Origin: Bugulina stolonifera | Taxonomy: Eukaryota; Bryozoa; Gymnolaemata; Cheilostomatida; Bugulidae | DNA: 64,000 nt | Assembly (NCBI GenBank): GCA_935421135.1 | Contig: OW285187.1 | Location: 18,724,429-18,788,428, forward strand | Direction of reading: 5' to 3' | In this document: positions 41,067-56,011 of the stretch, piece by piece | Position numbering within the stretch: the first letter of the stretch is position 1 | Layout: every line of letters starts with the position of its first letter | Program-made: the position numbers and the translations under genes | The notes under the pieces: model-generated | Database searches by the model: none | Seen by the model: the letters and a program-made list of their open reading frames with translations, nothing else | What the model was told of the DNA's origin: nothing

Positions 41067-41229
41067 GAGCATTGTAAAAGTGAATGAAACACATTGTTCT
41101 AAACTGCAATTTGGCACAAAACACATTGAAAACTTACTTTTATGAACTATTGAACATCTTTGACTAGTTTACAAACTAATAACTCAAGTGAATTTAACAA
41201 AAGTGGCAAATTTGACCATATGTTTCTTG
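41067..41229 (+). repeat. Diverged marker monomer, copy 1
   Basis: Carries CTGAGCATTGT, ATTGTTCTAAACTGC, TTATGAACTATTGAAC, CTTTGACTAG, TTTAACAAAAGTGGC and GACCATATGTTTCTTG, a set of linked changes not found in the bulk monomers. TGAACTATT also destroys the right arm of the long dyad. It is preceded by a unit with the 2-bp deletion and TGTCACAAAAAGC. Six copies are known, all within 40.9-55.4 kb. Confidence 0.85.
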
Positions 41230-42229
41230 TTTGCAAAGTTGAATATCACATGCAAAGCCATGTTTTATTGATTTTCATTCAAATTATGCATTCTGAACAT
41301 TGCAAAATTGAATGAAACACATTGTTACAAACAGCAATTTGGCACAAAACACACTGAAAACTTACTTCATGCAATATTGAACATCTTTTACTAGTTTACA
41401 AACCAATAACTCAAGTGAAATAGTCAAAAATCACAAATCTGGCATCATGTTTCATGTTTGCAAAGTTGAATATTGCATGCAAAGACTTGTTTTATAGATT
41501 TTCATCCAAACTATGCATTCTGAACATTGCAAAAGTGAATGAAACACATTGTTACAAACAGTAATTTAGTGCAAAACATGCTGAAAACTTACTTTTATGC
41601 AATACTGAACATCTTTTACTAGTTTCCCAACTAATAACTCAAGTGAATTTGTCAAAAACCATAAATCTGACATTATGTTTCATGTTTGCAAAGTTGAATA
41701 TCGCATGCAAAGCCATGTTTTATTGATTTTCATTCAAATTATGCATTCTGAACATTGCAAAAGTGAATGAAACACATTGTTACAAACAGCAATTTGGCAC
41801 AAAACGCACTTAAAACTTACTTTTGTGCAATATTGCACATCTTCTACCAGTTTACAAACTAATAACTCAAGTGAGTTTGTCATAAGTCACGAATTTGACA
41901 TTATGTTTCACGTTTGCAAAGTTAAATATTGCATGCAAAGCCATGTTTTATTGATTTTCATTCAAATTATGCATTCTGAACATTGTAAAAGTGAATGAAA
42001 CACATTGTTACAGACCGCAATTTAGTACAAAACACACTGAAAACTTACTTTCATGCAATATTGTACATCTTATACTAGTTTACCAACTAATAACTCAAGT
42101 GAATTTGTCAAAAACCACAAATTTGACATTATGTTTCATGTTTGCAAAGTTGAATATTGCATGCAAAGCCATGTTTTATTGATTTTCATTCAAATTATGC
42201 ATTCTGAACATTGTAAATGTGAATGAAAC

Positions 42230-44716
42230 ACATTGTTACAGACAGCAATTTGGCACAAAAATCACTTAAAACTTACTTTTATGCAATATTGAACATCTTC
42301 TGCTAGTATACAAACTAATAACTCAAGTGAATTTGTCAAAAGTCACGAATTTGACATTATGTTTCATGTTTGCAAAGTTAAATATTGCATGCAAAGCCAT
42401 GATTTATTGATTTTCATTCAAATTGTGCATTCTGAACATTGCAAATGTGAATGAAACACATTGTTACAAACAGCAATTTGTCACAAAACACACTGAAAAC
42501 TTACTTTCATGCAATATTGAACATCTTATACTAGGTTACCAACTAATAACTCAAGTGAATTTGTCAAAAACCACAAATTTGACATTATGTTTCATGTTTG
42601 CAAAGTTGAATATTGCATGCAAAGCCATGTTTTATTGATTTTCATTCAAATTATGCATTCTGAACATTGTAAAAGTGAATGAAACACATTGTTACAAACA
42701 GCAATTAGGTACAAAACACGCTGAAAACTTACTTTCATGCAATATTGAACTTCTTTTACTAGTTTACAAACTAATAACTCAAGTGAATTTGTCAAAAACG
42801 ACAAATCTGACATTATGTTTCATGTTTGCAAAGTTGTATATTGCATGCAAAGCCATGTTTTATTGATTTTCATTCAAACTATGCATTCTGAACATTGCAC
42901 AAGTGAATGAAACACATTGTTACAAACAGCAATTTGGCACAAAACACACTGAAAACTTACTTCATGCAGTATTGAACATCTTTTACTAGTTTACAAACTA
43001 ATAACTCAGGTGAAATTGTAAAAATCACCAATCTGGCATTATGTTTCATGTTTGCAAAGTTGAATATTGCATGCAATGACTTGTTTTATGGATTTTCATC
43101 CAAACTATGCATTCTGAACACTGTAAAAGTGAATGAAACACATTGTTACAAACAGTAATTTAGTGCAAAACACACTGAAAACTTACTTTTATGCAATATT
43201 GAACATCTTTTACTAGTTTACCAGCTAATAACTCAAGTGAATTTGTCAAAAACCACAAATTTGACATTATGTTTCATGTTTGCAAAGTTGAATATTGCAT
43301 GCATAGCCATGTTTTATTGATTTTCATCCAAATTATGCATTCTGAACATTGTAAAAGTGAATGAAACACATTGTTACAAACAGTAATTTGGTGCAAAACA
43401 CGCTGAAAACTTACTTTTATGCAATATTGAACATCTTTTACTAGTTTACCAGCTAATAACTCAAGTGAATTTGTCAAAAACCACAAATTTGACATTATGT
43501 TTCATGTTTGCAAAGTTGAATATTGCATGCATAGCCATGTTTTATTGATTTTCATCCAAATTATGCATTCTGAACATTGCAAAAGTGAATGAAACACATT
43601 GTTACAGACAGCAATTTGGCACAAAAATCACTTAAAACTTACTTTTATGCAATATTGAACATCTTCTGCTAGTATACAAACTAATAACTCAAGTGAATTT
43701 GTCAAAAGTCACGAATTTGACATTATGTTTCATGTTTGCAAAGTTAAATATTGCATGCAAAGCCATGATTTATTGATTTTCATTCAAATTGTGCATTCTG
43801 AACATTGCAAATGTGAATGAAACACATTGTTACAAACAGCAATTTGTCACAAAACACACTGAAAACTTACTTTCATGCAATATTGAACATCTTATACTAG
43901 GTTACCAACTAATAACTCAAGTGAATTTGTCAAAAACCACAAATTTGACATTATGTTTCATGTTTGCAAAGTTGAATATTGCATGCAAAGCCATGTTTTA
44001 TTGATTTTCATTCAAATTATGCATTCTGAACATTGTAAAAGTGAATGAAACACATTGTTACAAACAGCAATTAGGTACAAAACACGCTGAAAACTTACTT
44101 TCATGCAATATTGAACTTCTTTTACTAGTTTACAAACTAATAACTCAAGTGAATTTGTCAAAAACGACAAATCTGACATTATGTTTCATGTTTGCAAAGT
44201 TGTATATTGCATGCAAAGCCATGTTTTATTGATTTTCATTCAAACTATGCATTCTGAACATTGCACAAGTGAATGAAACACATTGTTACAAACAGCAATT
44301 TGGCACAAAACACACTGAAAACTTACTTCATGCAGTATTGAACATCTTTTACTAGTTTACAAACTAATAACTCAGGTGAAATTGTAAAAATCACCAATCT
44401 GGCATTATGTTTCATGTTTGCAAAGTTGAATATTGCATGCAATGACTTGTTTTATGGATTTTCATCCAAACTATGCATTCTGAACACTGTAAAAGTGAAT
44501 GAAACACATTGTTACAAACAGTAATTTAGTGCAAAACACACTGAAAACTTACTTTTATGCAATATTGAACATCTTTTACTAGTTTACCAGCTAATAACTC
44601 AAGTGAATTTGTCAAAAACCACAAATTTGACATTATGTTTCATGTTTGCAAAGTTGAATATTGCATGCATAGCCATGTTTTATTGATTTTCATCCAAATT
44701 ATGCATTCTGAACATT
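42230..44716 (+). repeat. Internal 6-mer duplication within the 34-mer, copy 1
   Basis: About 42,230-43,350 matches 43,596-44,716 at offset 1,366. Same module as at 37,894-40,620. Confidence 0.75.
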
Positions 44717-45163
44717 GCAAAAGTGAATGGAACACATTGTTACAGACAGCAATTTGGCACAAAACACACTTAAAACTTACTTTTAGGCAATATTGAACAT
44801 CTTTTACTAGTTTACCAACTAATAACTCAAGTGAATTTGTCAAAAACCACAAATTTGACATTATGTTTCATGTTTGCAAAGTTGAATATTGCATGCAAAG
44901 CCATGTTTTATTGATTTTCATTCAAATTATGCATTCTGAACATTGTAAATGTGAATGAAACACATTGTCACAAAAAGCAATTAGGTACAAAACACTGAAA
45001 ACCTACTTTCATGCAATATTGAACATCTTTAACTAGTTTACAAACTAATGACTTAAGTGAATTTGTCAAAAACCACAAATTTGACATTATGTTTCATGTT
45101 TGCAAAGTTGTGTATTGCATGCAAAGCCATGTTTTATTGATTTTCATTCAAATTATGCATTCT

Positions 45164-45326
45164 GAGCATTGTAAAAGTGAATGAAACACATTGTTCTAAA
45201 CTGCAATTTGGCACAAAACACATTGAAAACTTACTTTTATGAACTATTGAACATCTTTGACTAGTTTACAAACTAATAACTCAAGTGAATTTAACAAAAG
45301 TGGCAAATTTGACCATATGTTTCTTG
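45164..45326 (+). repeat. Diverged marker monomer, copy 2
   Basis: Same linked changes as at 41,067; 4,097 bp (18 monomers) downstream. Followed by AATATCACATGC. Confidence 0.85.
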
Positions 45327-47438
45327 TTTGCAAAGTTGAATATCACATGCAAAGCCATGTTTTATTGATTTTCATTCAAATTATGCATTCTGAACATTGC
45401 AAAATTGAATGAAACACATTGTTACAAACAGCAATTTGGCACAAAACACACTGAAAACTTACTTCATGCAATATTGAACATCTTTTACTAGTTTACAAAC
45501 CAATAACTCAAGTGAATTTGTCAAAAACCACAAATTTGACATTATGTTTCATGTTTGCAAAGTTGAATATTGCATGCATAGCCATGTTTTATTGATTTTC
45601 ATCCAAATTATGCATTCTGAACATTGTAAAAGTGAATGAAACACATTGTTACAAACAGTAATTTGGTGCAAAACACGCTGAAAACTTACTTTTATGCAAT
45701 ATTGAACATCTTTTACTAGTTTACCAGCTAATAACTCAAGTGAATTTGTCAAAAACCACAAATTTGACATTATGTTTCATGTTTGCAAAGTTGAATATTG
45801 CATGCATAGCCATGTTTTATTGATTTTCATCCAAATTATGCATTCTGAACATTGCAAAAGTGAATGAAACACATTGTTACAGACAGCAATTTGGCACAAA
45901 AATCACTTAAAACTTACTTTTATGCAATATTGAACATCTTCTGCTAGTATACAAACTAATAACTCAAGTGAATTTGTCAAAAGTCACGAATTTGACATTA
46001 TGTTTCATGTTTGCAAAGTTAAATATTGCATGCAAAGCCATGATTTATTGATTTTCATTCAAATTGTGCATTCTGAACATTGCAAATGTGAATGAAACAC
46101 ATTGTTACAAACAGCAATTTGTCACAAAACACACTGAAAACTTACTTTCATGCAATATTGAACATCTTATACTAGGTTACCAACTAATAACTCAAGTGAA
46201 TTTGTCAAAAACCACAAATTTGACATTATGTTTCATGTTTGCAAAGTTGAATATTGCATGCAAAGCCATGTTTTATTGATTTTCATTCAAATTATGCATT
46301 CTGAACATTGTAAAAGTGAATGAAACACATTGTTACAAACAGCAATTAGGTACAAAACACGCTGAAAACTTACTTTCATGCAATATTGAACTTCTTTTAC
46401 TAGTTTACAAACTAATAACTCAAGTGAATTTGTCAAAAACGACAAATCTGACATTATGTTTCATGTTTGCAAAGTTGTATATTGCATGCAAAGCCATGTT
46501 TTATTGATTTTCATTCAAACTATGCATTCTGAACATTGCACAAGTGAATGAAACACATTGTTACAAACAGCAATTTGGCACAAAACACACTGAAAACTTA
46601 CTTCATGCAGTATTGAACATCTTTTACTAGTTTACAAACTAATAACTCAGGTGAAATTGTAAAAATCACCAATCTGGCATTATGTTTCATGTTTGCAAAG
46701 TTGAATATTGCATGCAATGACTTGTTTTATGGATTTTCATCCAAACTATGCATTCTGAACACTGTAAAAGTGAATGAAACACATTGTTACAAACAGTAAT
46801 TTAGTGCAAAACACACTGAAAACTTACTTTTATGCAATATTGAACATCTTTTACTAGTTTACCAGCTAATAACTCAAGTGAATTTGTCAAAAACCACAAA
46901 TTTGACATTATGTTTCATGTTTGCAAAGTTGAATATTGCATGCATAGCCATGTTTTATTGATTTTCATCCAAATTATGCATTCTGAACATTGCAAAAGTG
47001 AATGGAACACATTGTTACAGACAGCAATTTGGCACAAAACACACTTAAAACTTACTTTTATGCAATATTGAACATCTTTTACTAGTTTACCAACTAATAA
47101 CTCAAGTGAATTTGTCAAAAACCACAAATTTGACATTATGTTTCATGTTTGCAAAGTTGAATATTGCATGCAAAGCCATGTTTTATTGATTTTCATTCAA
47201 ATTATGCATTCTGAACATTGTAAATGTGAATGAAACACATTGTCACAAAAAGCAATTAGGTACAAAACACTGAAAACCTACTTTCATGCAATATTGAACA
47301 TCTTTAACTAGTTTACAAACTAATGACTTAAGTGAATTTGTCAAAAACCACAAATTTGACATTATGTTTCATGTTTGCAAAGTTGTGTATTGCATGCAAA
47401 GCCATGTTTTATTGATTTTCATTCAAATTATGCATTCT

Positions 47439-47601
47439 GAGCATTGTAAAAGTGAATGAAACACATTGTTCTAAACTGCAATTTGGCACAAAACACATTG
47501 AAAACTTACTTTTATGAACTATTGAACATCTTTGACTAGTTTACAAACTAATAACTCAAGTGAATTTAACAAAAGTGGCAAATTTGACCATATGTTTCTT
47601 G
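47439..47601 (+). repeat. Diverged marker monomer, copy 3
   Basis: Same linked changes; 2,275 bp (10 monomers) after copy 2. Unlike the other copies it is followed by AATATTGCATGC. Confidence 0.85.
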
Positions 47602-48802
47602 TTTGCAAAGTTGAATATTGCATGCAAAGCCATGTTTTATTGATTTTCATTCAAATTATGCATTCTGAACATTGTAAAAGTGAATGAAACACATTGTTAC
47701 AAACAGCAATTAGGTACAAAACACGCTGAAAACTTACTTTCATGCAATATTGAACTTCTTTTACTAGTTTACAAACTAATAACTCAAGTGAATTTGTCAA
47801 AAACGACAAATCTGACATTATGTTTCATGTTTGCAAAGTTGTATATTGCATGCAAAGCCATGTTTTATTGATTTTCATTCAAACTATGCATTCTGAACAT
47901 TGCACAAGTGAATGAAACACATTGTTACAAACAGCAATTTGGCACAAAACACACTGAAAACTTACTTCATGCAGTATTGAACATCTTTTACTAGTTTACA
48001 AACTAATAACTCAGGTGAAATTGTAAAAATCACCAATCTGGCATTATGTTTCATGTTTGCAAAGTTGAATATTGCATGCAATGACTTGTTTTATGGATTT
48101 TCATCCAAACTATGCATTCTGAACACTGTAAAAGTGAATGAAACACATTGTTACAAACAGTAATTTAGTGCAAAACACACTGAAAACTTACTTTTATGCA
48201 ATATTGAACATCTTTTACTAGTTTACCAGCTAATAACTCAAGTGAATTTGTCAAAAACCACAAATTTGACATTATGTTTCATGTTTGCAAAGTTGAATAT
48301 TGCATGCATAGCCATGTTTTATTGATTTTCATCCAAATTATGCATTCTGAACATTGCAAAAGTGAATGGAACACATTGTTACAGACAGCAATTTGGCACA
48401 AAACACACTTAAAACTTACTTTTATGCAATATTGAACATCTTTTACTAGTTTACCAACTAATAACTCAAGTGAATTTGTCAAAAACCACAAATTTGACAT
48501 TATGTTTCATGTTTGCAAAGTTGAATATTGCATGCAAAGCCATGTTTTATTGATTTTCATTCAAATTATGCATTCTGAACATTGTAAATGTGAATGAAAC
48601 ACATTGTCACAAAAAGCAATTAGGTACAAAACACTGAAAACCTACTTTCATGCAATATTGAACATCTTTAACTAGTTTACAAACTAATGACTTAAGTGAA
48701 TTTGTCAAAAACCACAAATTTGACATTATGTTTCATGTTTGCAAAGTTGTGTATTGCATGCAAAGCCATGTTTTATTGATTTTCATTCAAATTATGCATT
48801 CT

Positions 48803-48965
48803 GAGCATTGTAAAAGTGAATGAAACACATTGTTCTAAACTGCAATTTGGCACAAAACACATTGAAAACTTACTTTTATGAACTATTGAACATCTTTGAC
48901 TAGTTTACAAACTAATAACTCAAGTGAATTTAACAAAAGTGGCAAATTTGACCATATGTTTCTTG
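48803..48965 (+). repeat. Diverged marker monomer, copy 4
   Basis: Same linked changes; 1,364 bp (6 monomers) after copy 3. Followed by AATATCACATGC. Confidence 0.85.
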
Positions 48966-49965
48966 TTTGCAAAGTTGAATATCACATGCAAAGCCATGTT
49001 TTATTGATTTTCATTCAAATTATGCATTCTGAACATTGCAAAATTGAATGAAACACATTGTTACAAACAGCAATTTGGCACAAAACACACTGAAAACTTA
49101 CTTCATGCAATATTGAACATCTTTTACTAGTTTACAAACCAATAACTCAAGTGAAATAGTCAAAAATCACAAATCTGGCATCATGTTTCATGTTTGCAAA
49201 GTTGAATATTGCATGCAAAGACTTGTTTTATAGATTTTCATCCAAACTATGCATTCTGAACATTGCAAAAGTGAATGAAACACATTGTTACAAACAGTAA
49301 TTTAGTGCAAAACATGCTGAAAACTTACTTTTATGCAATATTGAACATCTTTTACTAGTTTCCCAACTAATAACTCAAGTGAATTTGTCAAAAACCATAA
49401 ATCTGACATTATGTTTCATGTTTGCAAAGTTGAATATCGCATGCAAAGCCATGTTTTATTGATTTTCATTCAAATTATGCATTCTGAACATTGCAAAAGT
49501 GAATGAAACACATTGTTACAAACAGCAATTTGGCACAAAACGCACTTAAAACTTACTTTTGTGCAATATTGCACATCTTCTACCAGTTTACAAACTAATA
49601 ACTCAAGTGAGTTTGTCATAAGTCACGAATTTGACATTATGTTTCACGTTTGCAAAGTTAAATATTGCATGCAAAGCCATGTTTTATTGATTTTCATTCA
49701 AATTATGCATTCTGAACATTGTAAAAGTGAATGAAACACATTGTTACAGACCGCAATTTAGTACAAAACACACTGAAAACTTACTTTCATGCAATATTGT
49801 ACATCTTATACTAGTTTACCAACTAATAACTCAAGTGAATTTGTCAAAAACCACAAATTTGACATTATGTTTCATGTTTGCAAAGTTGAATATTGCATGC
49901 AAAGCCATGTTTTATTGATTTTCATTCAAATTATGCATTCTGAACATTGTAAATGTGAATGAAAC

Positions 49966-52452
49966 ACATTGTTACAGACAGCAATTTGGCACAAAAATCA
50001 CTTAAAACTTACTTTTATGCAATATTGAACATCTTCTGCTAGTATACAAACTAATAACTCAAGTGAATTTGTCAAAAGTCACGAATTTGACATTATGTTT
50101 CATGTTTGCAAAGTTAAATATTGCATGCAAAGCCATGATTTATTGATTTTCATTCAAATTGTGCATTCTGAACATTGCAAATGTGAATGAAACACATTGT
50201 TACAAACAGCAATTTGTCACAAAACACACTGAAAACTTACTTTCATGCAATATTGAACATCTTATACTAGGTTACCAACTAATAACTCAAGTGAATTTGT
50301 CAAAAACCACAAATTTGACATTATGTTTCATGTTTGCAAAGTTGAATATTGCATGCAAAGCCATGTTTTATTGATTTTCATTCAAATTATGCATTCTGAA
50401 CATTGTAAAAGTGAATGAAACACATTGTTACAAACAGCAATTAGGTACAAAACACGCTGAAAACTTACTTTCATGCAATATTGAACTTCTTTTACTAGTT
50501 TACAAACTAATAACTCAAGTGAATTTGTCAAAAACGACAAATCTGACATTATGTTTCATGTTTGCAAAGTTGTATATTGCATGCAAAGCCATGTTTTATT
50601 GATTTTCATTCAAACTATGCATTCTGAACATTGCACAAGTGAATGAAACACATTGTTACAAACAGCAATTTGGCACAAAACACACTGAAAACTTACTTCA
50701 TGCAGTATTGAACATCTTTTACTAGTTTACAAACTAATAACTCAGGTGAAATTGTAAAAATCACCAATCTGGCATTATGTTTCATGTTTGCAAAGTTGAA
50801 TATTGCATGCAATGACTTGTTTTATGGATTTTCATCCAAACTATGCATTCTGAACACTGTAAAAGTGAATGAAACACATTGTTACAAACAGTAATTTAGT
50901 GCAAAACACACTGAAAACTTACTTTTATGCAATATTGAACATCTTTTACTAGTTTACCAGCTAATAACTCAAGTGAATTTGTCAAAAACCACAAATTTGA
51001 CATTATGTTTCATGTTTGCAAAGTTGAATATTGCATGCATAGCCATGTTTTATTGATTTTCATCCAAATTATGCATTCTGAACATTGTAAAAGTGAATGA
51101 AACACATTGTTACAAACAGTAATTTGGTGCAAAACACGCTGAAAACTTACTTTTATGCAATATTGAACATCTTTTACTAGTTTACCAGCTAATAACTCAA
51201 GTGAATTTGTCAAAAACCACAAATTTGACATTATGTTTCATGTTTGCAAAGTTGAATATTGCATGCATAGCCATGTTTTATTGATTTTCATCCAAATTAT
51301 GCATTCTGAACATTGCAAAAGTGAATGAAACACATTGTTACAGACAGCAATTTGGCACAAAAATCACTTAAAACTTACTTTTATGCAATATTGAACATCT
51401 TCTGCTAGTATACAAACTAATAACTCAAGTGAATTTGTCAAAAGTCACGAATTTGACATTATGTTTCATGTTTGCAAAGTTAAATATTGCATGCAAAGCC
51501 ATGATTTATTGATTTTCATTCAAATTGTGCATTCTGAACATTGCAAATGTGAATGAAACACATTGTTACAAACAGCAATTTGTCACAAAACACACTGAAA
51601 ACTTACTTTCATGCAATATTGAACATCTTATACTAGGTTACCAACTAATAACTCAAGTGAATTTGTCAAAAACCACAAATTTGACATTATGTTTCATGTT
51701 TGCAAAGTTGAATATTGCATGCAAAGCCATGTTTTATTGATTTTCATTCAAATTATGCATTCTGAACATTGTAAAAGTGAATGAAACACATTGTTACAAA
51801 CAGCAATTAGGTACAAAACACGCTGAAAACTTACTTTCATGCAATATTGAACTTCTTTTACTAGTTTACAAACTAATAACTCAAGTGAATTTGTCAAAAA
51901 CGACAAATCTGACATTATGTTTCATGTTTGCAAAGTTGTATATTGCATGCAAAGCCATGTTTTATTGATTTTCATTCAAACTATGCATTCTGAACATTGC
52001 ACAAGTGAATGAAACACATTGTTACAAACAGCAATTTGGCACAAAACACACTGAAAACTTACTTCATGCAGTATTGAACATCTTTTACTAGTTTACAAAC
52101 TAATAACTCAGGTGAAATTGTAAAAATCACCAATCTGGCATTATGTTTCATGTTTGCAAAGTTGAATATTGCATGCAATGACTTGTTTTATGGATTTTCA
52201 TCCAAACTATGCATTCTGAACACTGTAAAAGTGAATGAAACACATTGTTACAAACAGTAATTTAGTGCAAAACACACTGAAAACTTACTTTTATGCAATA
52301 TTGAACATCTTTTACTAGTTTACCAGCTAATAACTCAAGTGAATTTGTCAAAAACCACAAATTTGACATTATGTTTCATGTTTGCAAAGTTGAATATTGC
52401 ATGCATAGCCATGTTTTATTGATTTTCATCCAAATTATGCATTCTGAACATT
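49966..52452 (+). repeat. Internal 6-mer duplication within the 34-mer, copy 2
   Basis: The 7,736-bp-shifted equivalent of 42,230-44,716. Confidence 0.75.
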
Positions 52453-52899
52453 GCAAAAGTGAATGGAACACATTGTTACAGACAGCAATTTGGCACAAAA
52501 CACACTTAAAACTTACTTTTATGCAATATTGAACATCTTTTACTAGTTTACCAACTAATAACTCAAGTGAATTTGTCAAAAACCACAAATTTGACATTAT
52601 GTTTCATGTTTGCAAAGTTGAATATTGCATGCAAAGCCATGTTTTATTGATTTTCATTCAAATTATGCATTCTGAACATTGTAAATGTGAATGAAACACA
52701 TTGTCACAAAAAGCAATTAGGTACAAAACACTGAAAACCTACTTTCATGCAATATTGAACATCTTTAACTAGTTTACAAACTAATGACTTAAGTGAATTT
52801 GTCAAAAACCACAAATTTGACATTATGTTTCATGTTTGCAAAGTTGTGTATTGCATGCAAAGCCATGTTTTATTGATTTTCATTCAAATTATGCATTCT

Positions 52900-53062
52900 G
52901 AGCATTGTAAAAGTGAATGAAACACATTGTTCTAAACTGCAATTTGGCACAAAACACATTGAAAACTTACTTTTATGAACTATTGAACATCTTTGACTAG
53001 TTTACAAACTAATAACTCAAGTGAATTTAACAAAAGTGGCAAATTTGACCATATGTTTCTTG
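52900..53062 (+). repeat. Diverged marker monomer, copy 5
   Basis: Same linked changes; 4,097 bp after copy 4. Confidence 0.85.
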
Positions 53063-55173
53063 TTTGCAAAGTTGAATATCACATGCAAAGCCATGTTTTA
53101 TTGATTTTCATTCAAATTATGCATTCTGAACATTGCAAAATTGAATGAAACACATTGTTACAAACAGCAATTTGGCACAAAACACACTGAAAACTTACTT
53201 CATGCAATATTGAACATCTTTTACTAGTTTACAAACCAATAACTCAAGTGAATTTGTCAAAAACCACAAATTTGACATTATGTTTCATGTTTGCAAAGTT
53301 GAATATTGCATGCATAGCCATGTTTTATTGATTTTCATCCAAATTATGCATTCTGAACATTGTAAAAGTGAATGAAACACATTGTTACAAACAGTAATTT
53401 GGTGCAAAACACGCTGAAAACTTACTTTTATGCAATATTGAACATCTTTTACTAGTTTACCAGCTAATAACTCAAGTGAATTTGTCAAAAACCACAAATT
53501 TGACATTATGTTTCATGTTTGCAAAGTTGAATATTGCATGCATAGCCATGTTTTATTGATTTTCATCCAAATTATGCATTCTGAACATTGCAAAAGTGAA
53601 TGAAACACATTGTTACAGACAGCAATTTGGCACAAAAATCACTTAAAACTTACTTTTATGCAATATTGAACATCTTCTGCTAGTATACAAACTAATAACT
53701 CAAGTGAATTTGTCAAAAGTCACGAATTTGACATTATGTTTCATGTTTGCAAAGTTAAATATTGCATGCAAAGCCATGATTTATTGATTTTCATTCAAAT
53801 TGTGCATTCTGAACATTGCAAATGTGAATGAAACACATTGTTACAAACAGCAATTTGTCACAAAACACACTGAAAACTTACTTTCATGCAATATTGAACA
53901 TCTTATACTAGGTTACCAACTAATAACTCAAGTGAATTTGTCAAAAACCACAAATTTGACATTATGTTTCATGTTTGCAAAGTTGAATATTGCATGCAAA
54001 GCCATGTTTTATTGATTTTCATTCAAATTATGCATTCTGAACATTGTAAAAGTGAATGAAACACATTGTTACAAACAGCAATTAGGTACAAAACACGCTG
54101 AAAACTTACTTTCATGCAATATTGAACTTCTTTTACTAGTTTACAAACTAATAACTCAAGTGAATTTGTCAAAAACGACAAATCTGACATTATGTTTCAT
54201 GTTTGCAAAGTTGTATATTGCATGCAAAGCCATGTTTTATTGATTTTCATTCAAACTATGCATTCTGAACATTGCACAAGTGAATGAAACACATTGTTAC
54301 AAACAGCAATTTGGCACAAAACACACTGAAAACTTACTTCATGCAGTATTGAACATCTTTTACTAGTTTACAAACTAATAACTCAGGTGAAATTGTAAAA
54401 ATCACCAATCTGGCATTATGTTTCATGTTTGCAAAGTTGAATATTGCATGCAATGACTTGTTTTATGGATTTTCATCCAAACTATGCATTCTGAACACTG
54501 TAAAAGTGAATGAAACACATTGTTACAAACAGTAATTTAGTGCAAAACACACTGAAAACTTACTTTTATGCAATATTGAACATCTTTTACTAGTTTACCA
54601 GCTAATAACTCAAGTGAATTTGTCAAAAACCACAAATTTGACATTATGTTTCATGTTTGCAAAGTTGAATATTGCATGCATAGCCATGTTTTATTGATTT
54701 TCATCCAAATTATGCATTCTGAACATTGCAAAAGTGAATGGAACACATTGTTACAGACAGCAATTTGGCACAAAACACACTTAAAACTTACTTTTATGCA
54801 ATATTGAACATCTTTTACTAGTTTACCAACTAATAACTCAAGTGAATTTGTCAAAAACCACAAATTTGACATTATGTTTCATGTTTGCAAAGTTGAATAT
54901 TGCATGCAAAGCCATGTTTTATTGATTTTCATTCAAATTATGCATTCTGAACATTGTAAATGTGAATGAAACACATTGTCACAAAAAGCAATTAGGTACA
55001 AAACACTGAAAACCTACTTTCATGCAATATTGAACATCTTTAACTAGTTTACAAACTAATGACTTAAGTGAATTTGTCAAAAACCACAAATTTGACATTA
55101 TGTTTCATGTTTGCAAAGTTGTGTATTGCATGCAAAGCCATGTTTTATTGATTTTCATTCAAATTATGCATTC

Positions 55174-55337
55174 TGAGCATTGTAAAAGTGAATGAAACAC
55201 ATTGTTCTAAACTGCAATTTGGCACAAAACACATTGAAAACTTACTTTTATGAACTATTGAACATCTTTGACTAGTTTACAAACTAATAACTCAAGTGAA
55301 TTTAACAAAAGTGGCAAATTTGACCATATGTTTCTTG
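55174..55337 (+). repeat. Diverged marker monomer, copy 6
   Basis: Same linked changes; about 2,274 bp after copy 5. The next segment is the start of the 18-monomer type instead of the 6-monomer type. Confidence 0.85.
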
Positions 55338-56011
55338 TTTGCAAAGTTGAATATCACATGCAAAGCCATGTTTTATTGATTTTCATTCAAATTATGCATT
55401 CTGAACATTGCAAAATTGAATGAAACACATTGTTACAAACAGCAATTTGGCACAAAACACACTGAAAACTTACTTCATGCAATATTGAACATCTTTTACT
55501 AGTTTACAAACCAATAACTCAAGTGAAATAGTCAAAAATCACAAATCTGGCATCATGTTTCATGTTTGCAAAGTTGAATATTGCATGCAAAGACTTGTTT
55601 TATAGATTTTCATCCAAACTATGCATTCTGAACATTGCAAAAGTGAATGAAACACATTGTTACAAACAGTAATTTAGTGCAAAACATGCTGAAAACTTAC
55701 TTTTATGCAATATTGAACATCTTTTACTAGTTTCCCAACTAATAACTCAAGTGAATTTGTCAAAAACCATAAATCTGACATTATGTTTCATGTTTGCAAA
55801 GTTGAATATCGCATGCAAAGCCATGTTTTATTGATTTTCATTCAAATTATGCATTCTGAACATTGCAAAAGTGAATGAAACACATTGTTACAAACAGCAA
55901 TTTGGCACAAAACACACTTAAAACTTACTTTTGTGCAATATTGCACATCTTCTACCAGTTTACAAACTAATAACTCAAGTGAGTTTGTCATAAGTCACGA
56001 ATTTGACATTA

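Larger units (their letters stand above)
39880..47615 (+). repeat. 34-mer HOR, copy 1 (7,736 bp)
   Basis: Constant offset of 7,736 to copy 2 with very few differences. Those seen include GCAATACTGAAC near 41,599 against GCAATATTGAAC in copy 2, and TTTTAGGCAATATT near 44,783 against TTTTATGCAATATT. Diverged marker monomers at 41,067, 45,164 and 47,439 split it into segments. Confidence 0.86.
47616..55351 (+). repeat. 34-mer HOR, copy 2 (7,736 bp)
   Basis: Tandem copy of 39,880-47,615. It ends at about 55,351, where the expected 6-monomer segment is skipped and the sequence goes straight into the start of the 18-monomer segment (55,338-56,012 matches 48,966-49,640, offset 6,372). Confidence 0.86.
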
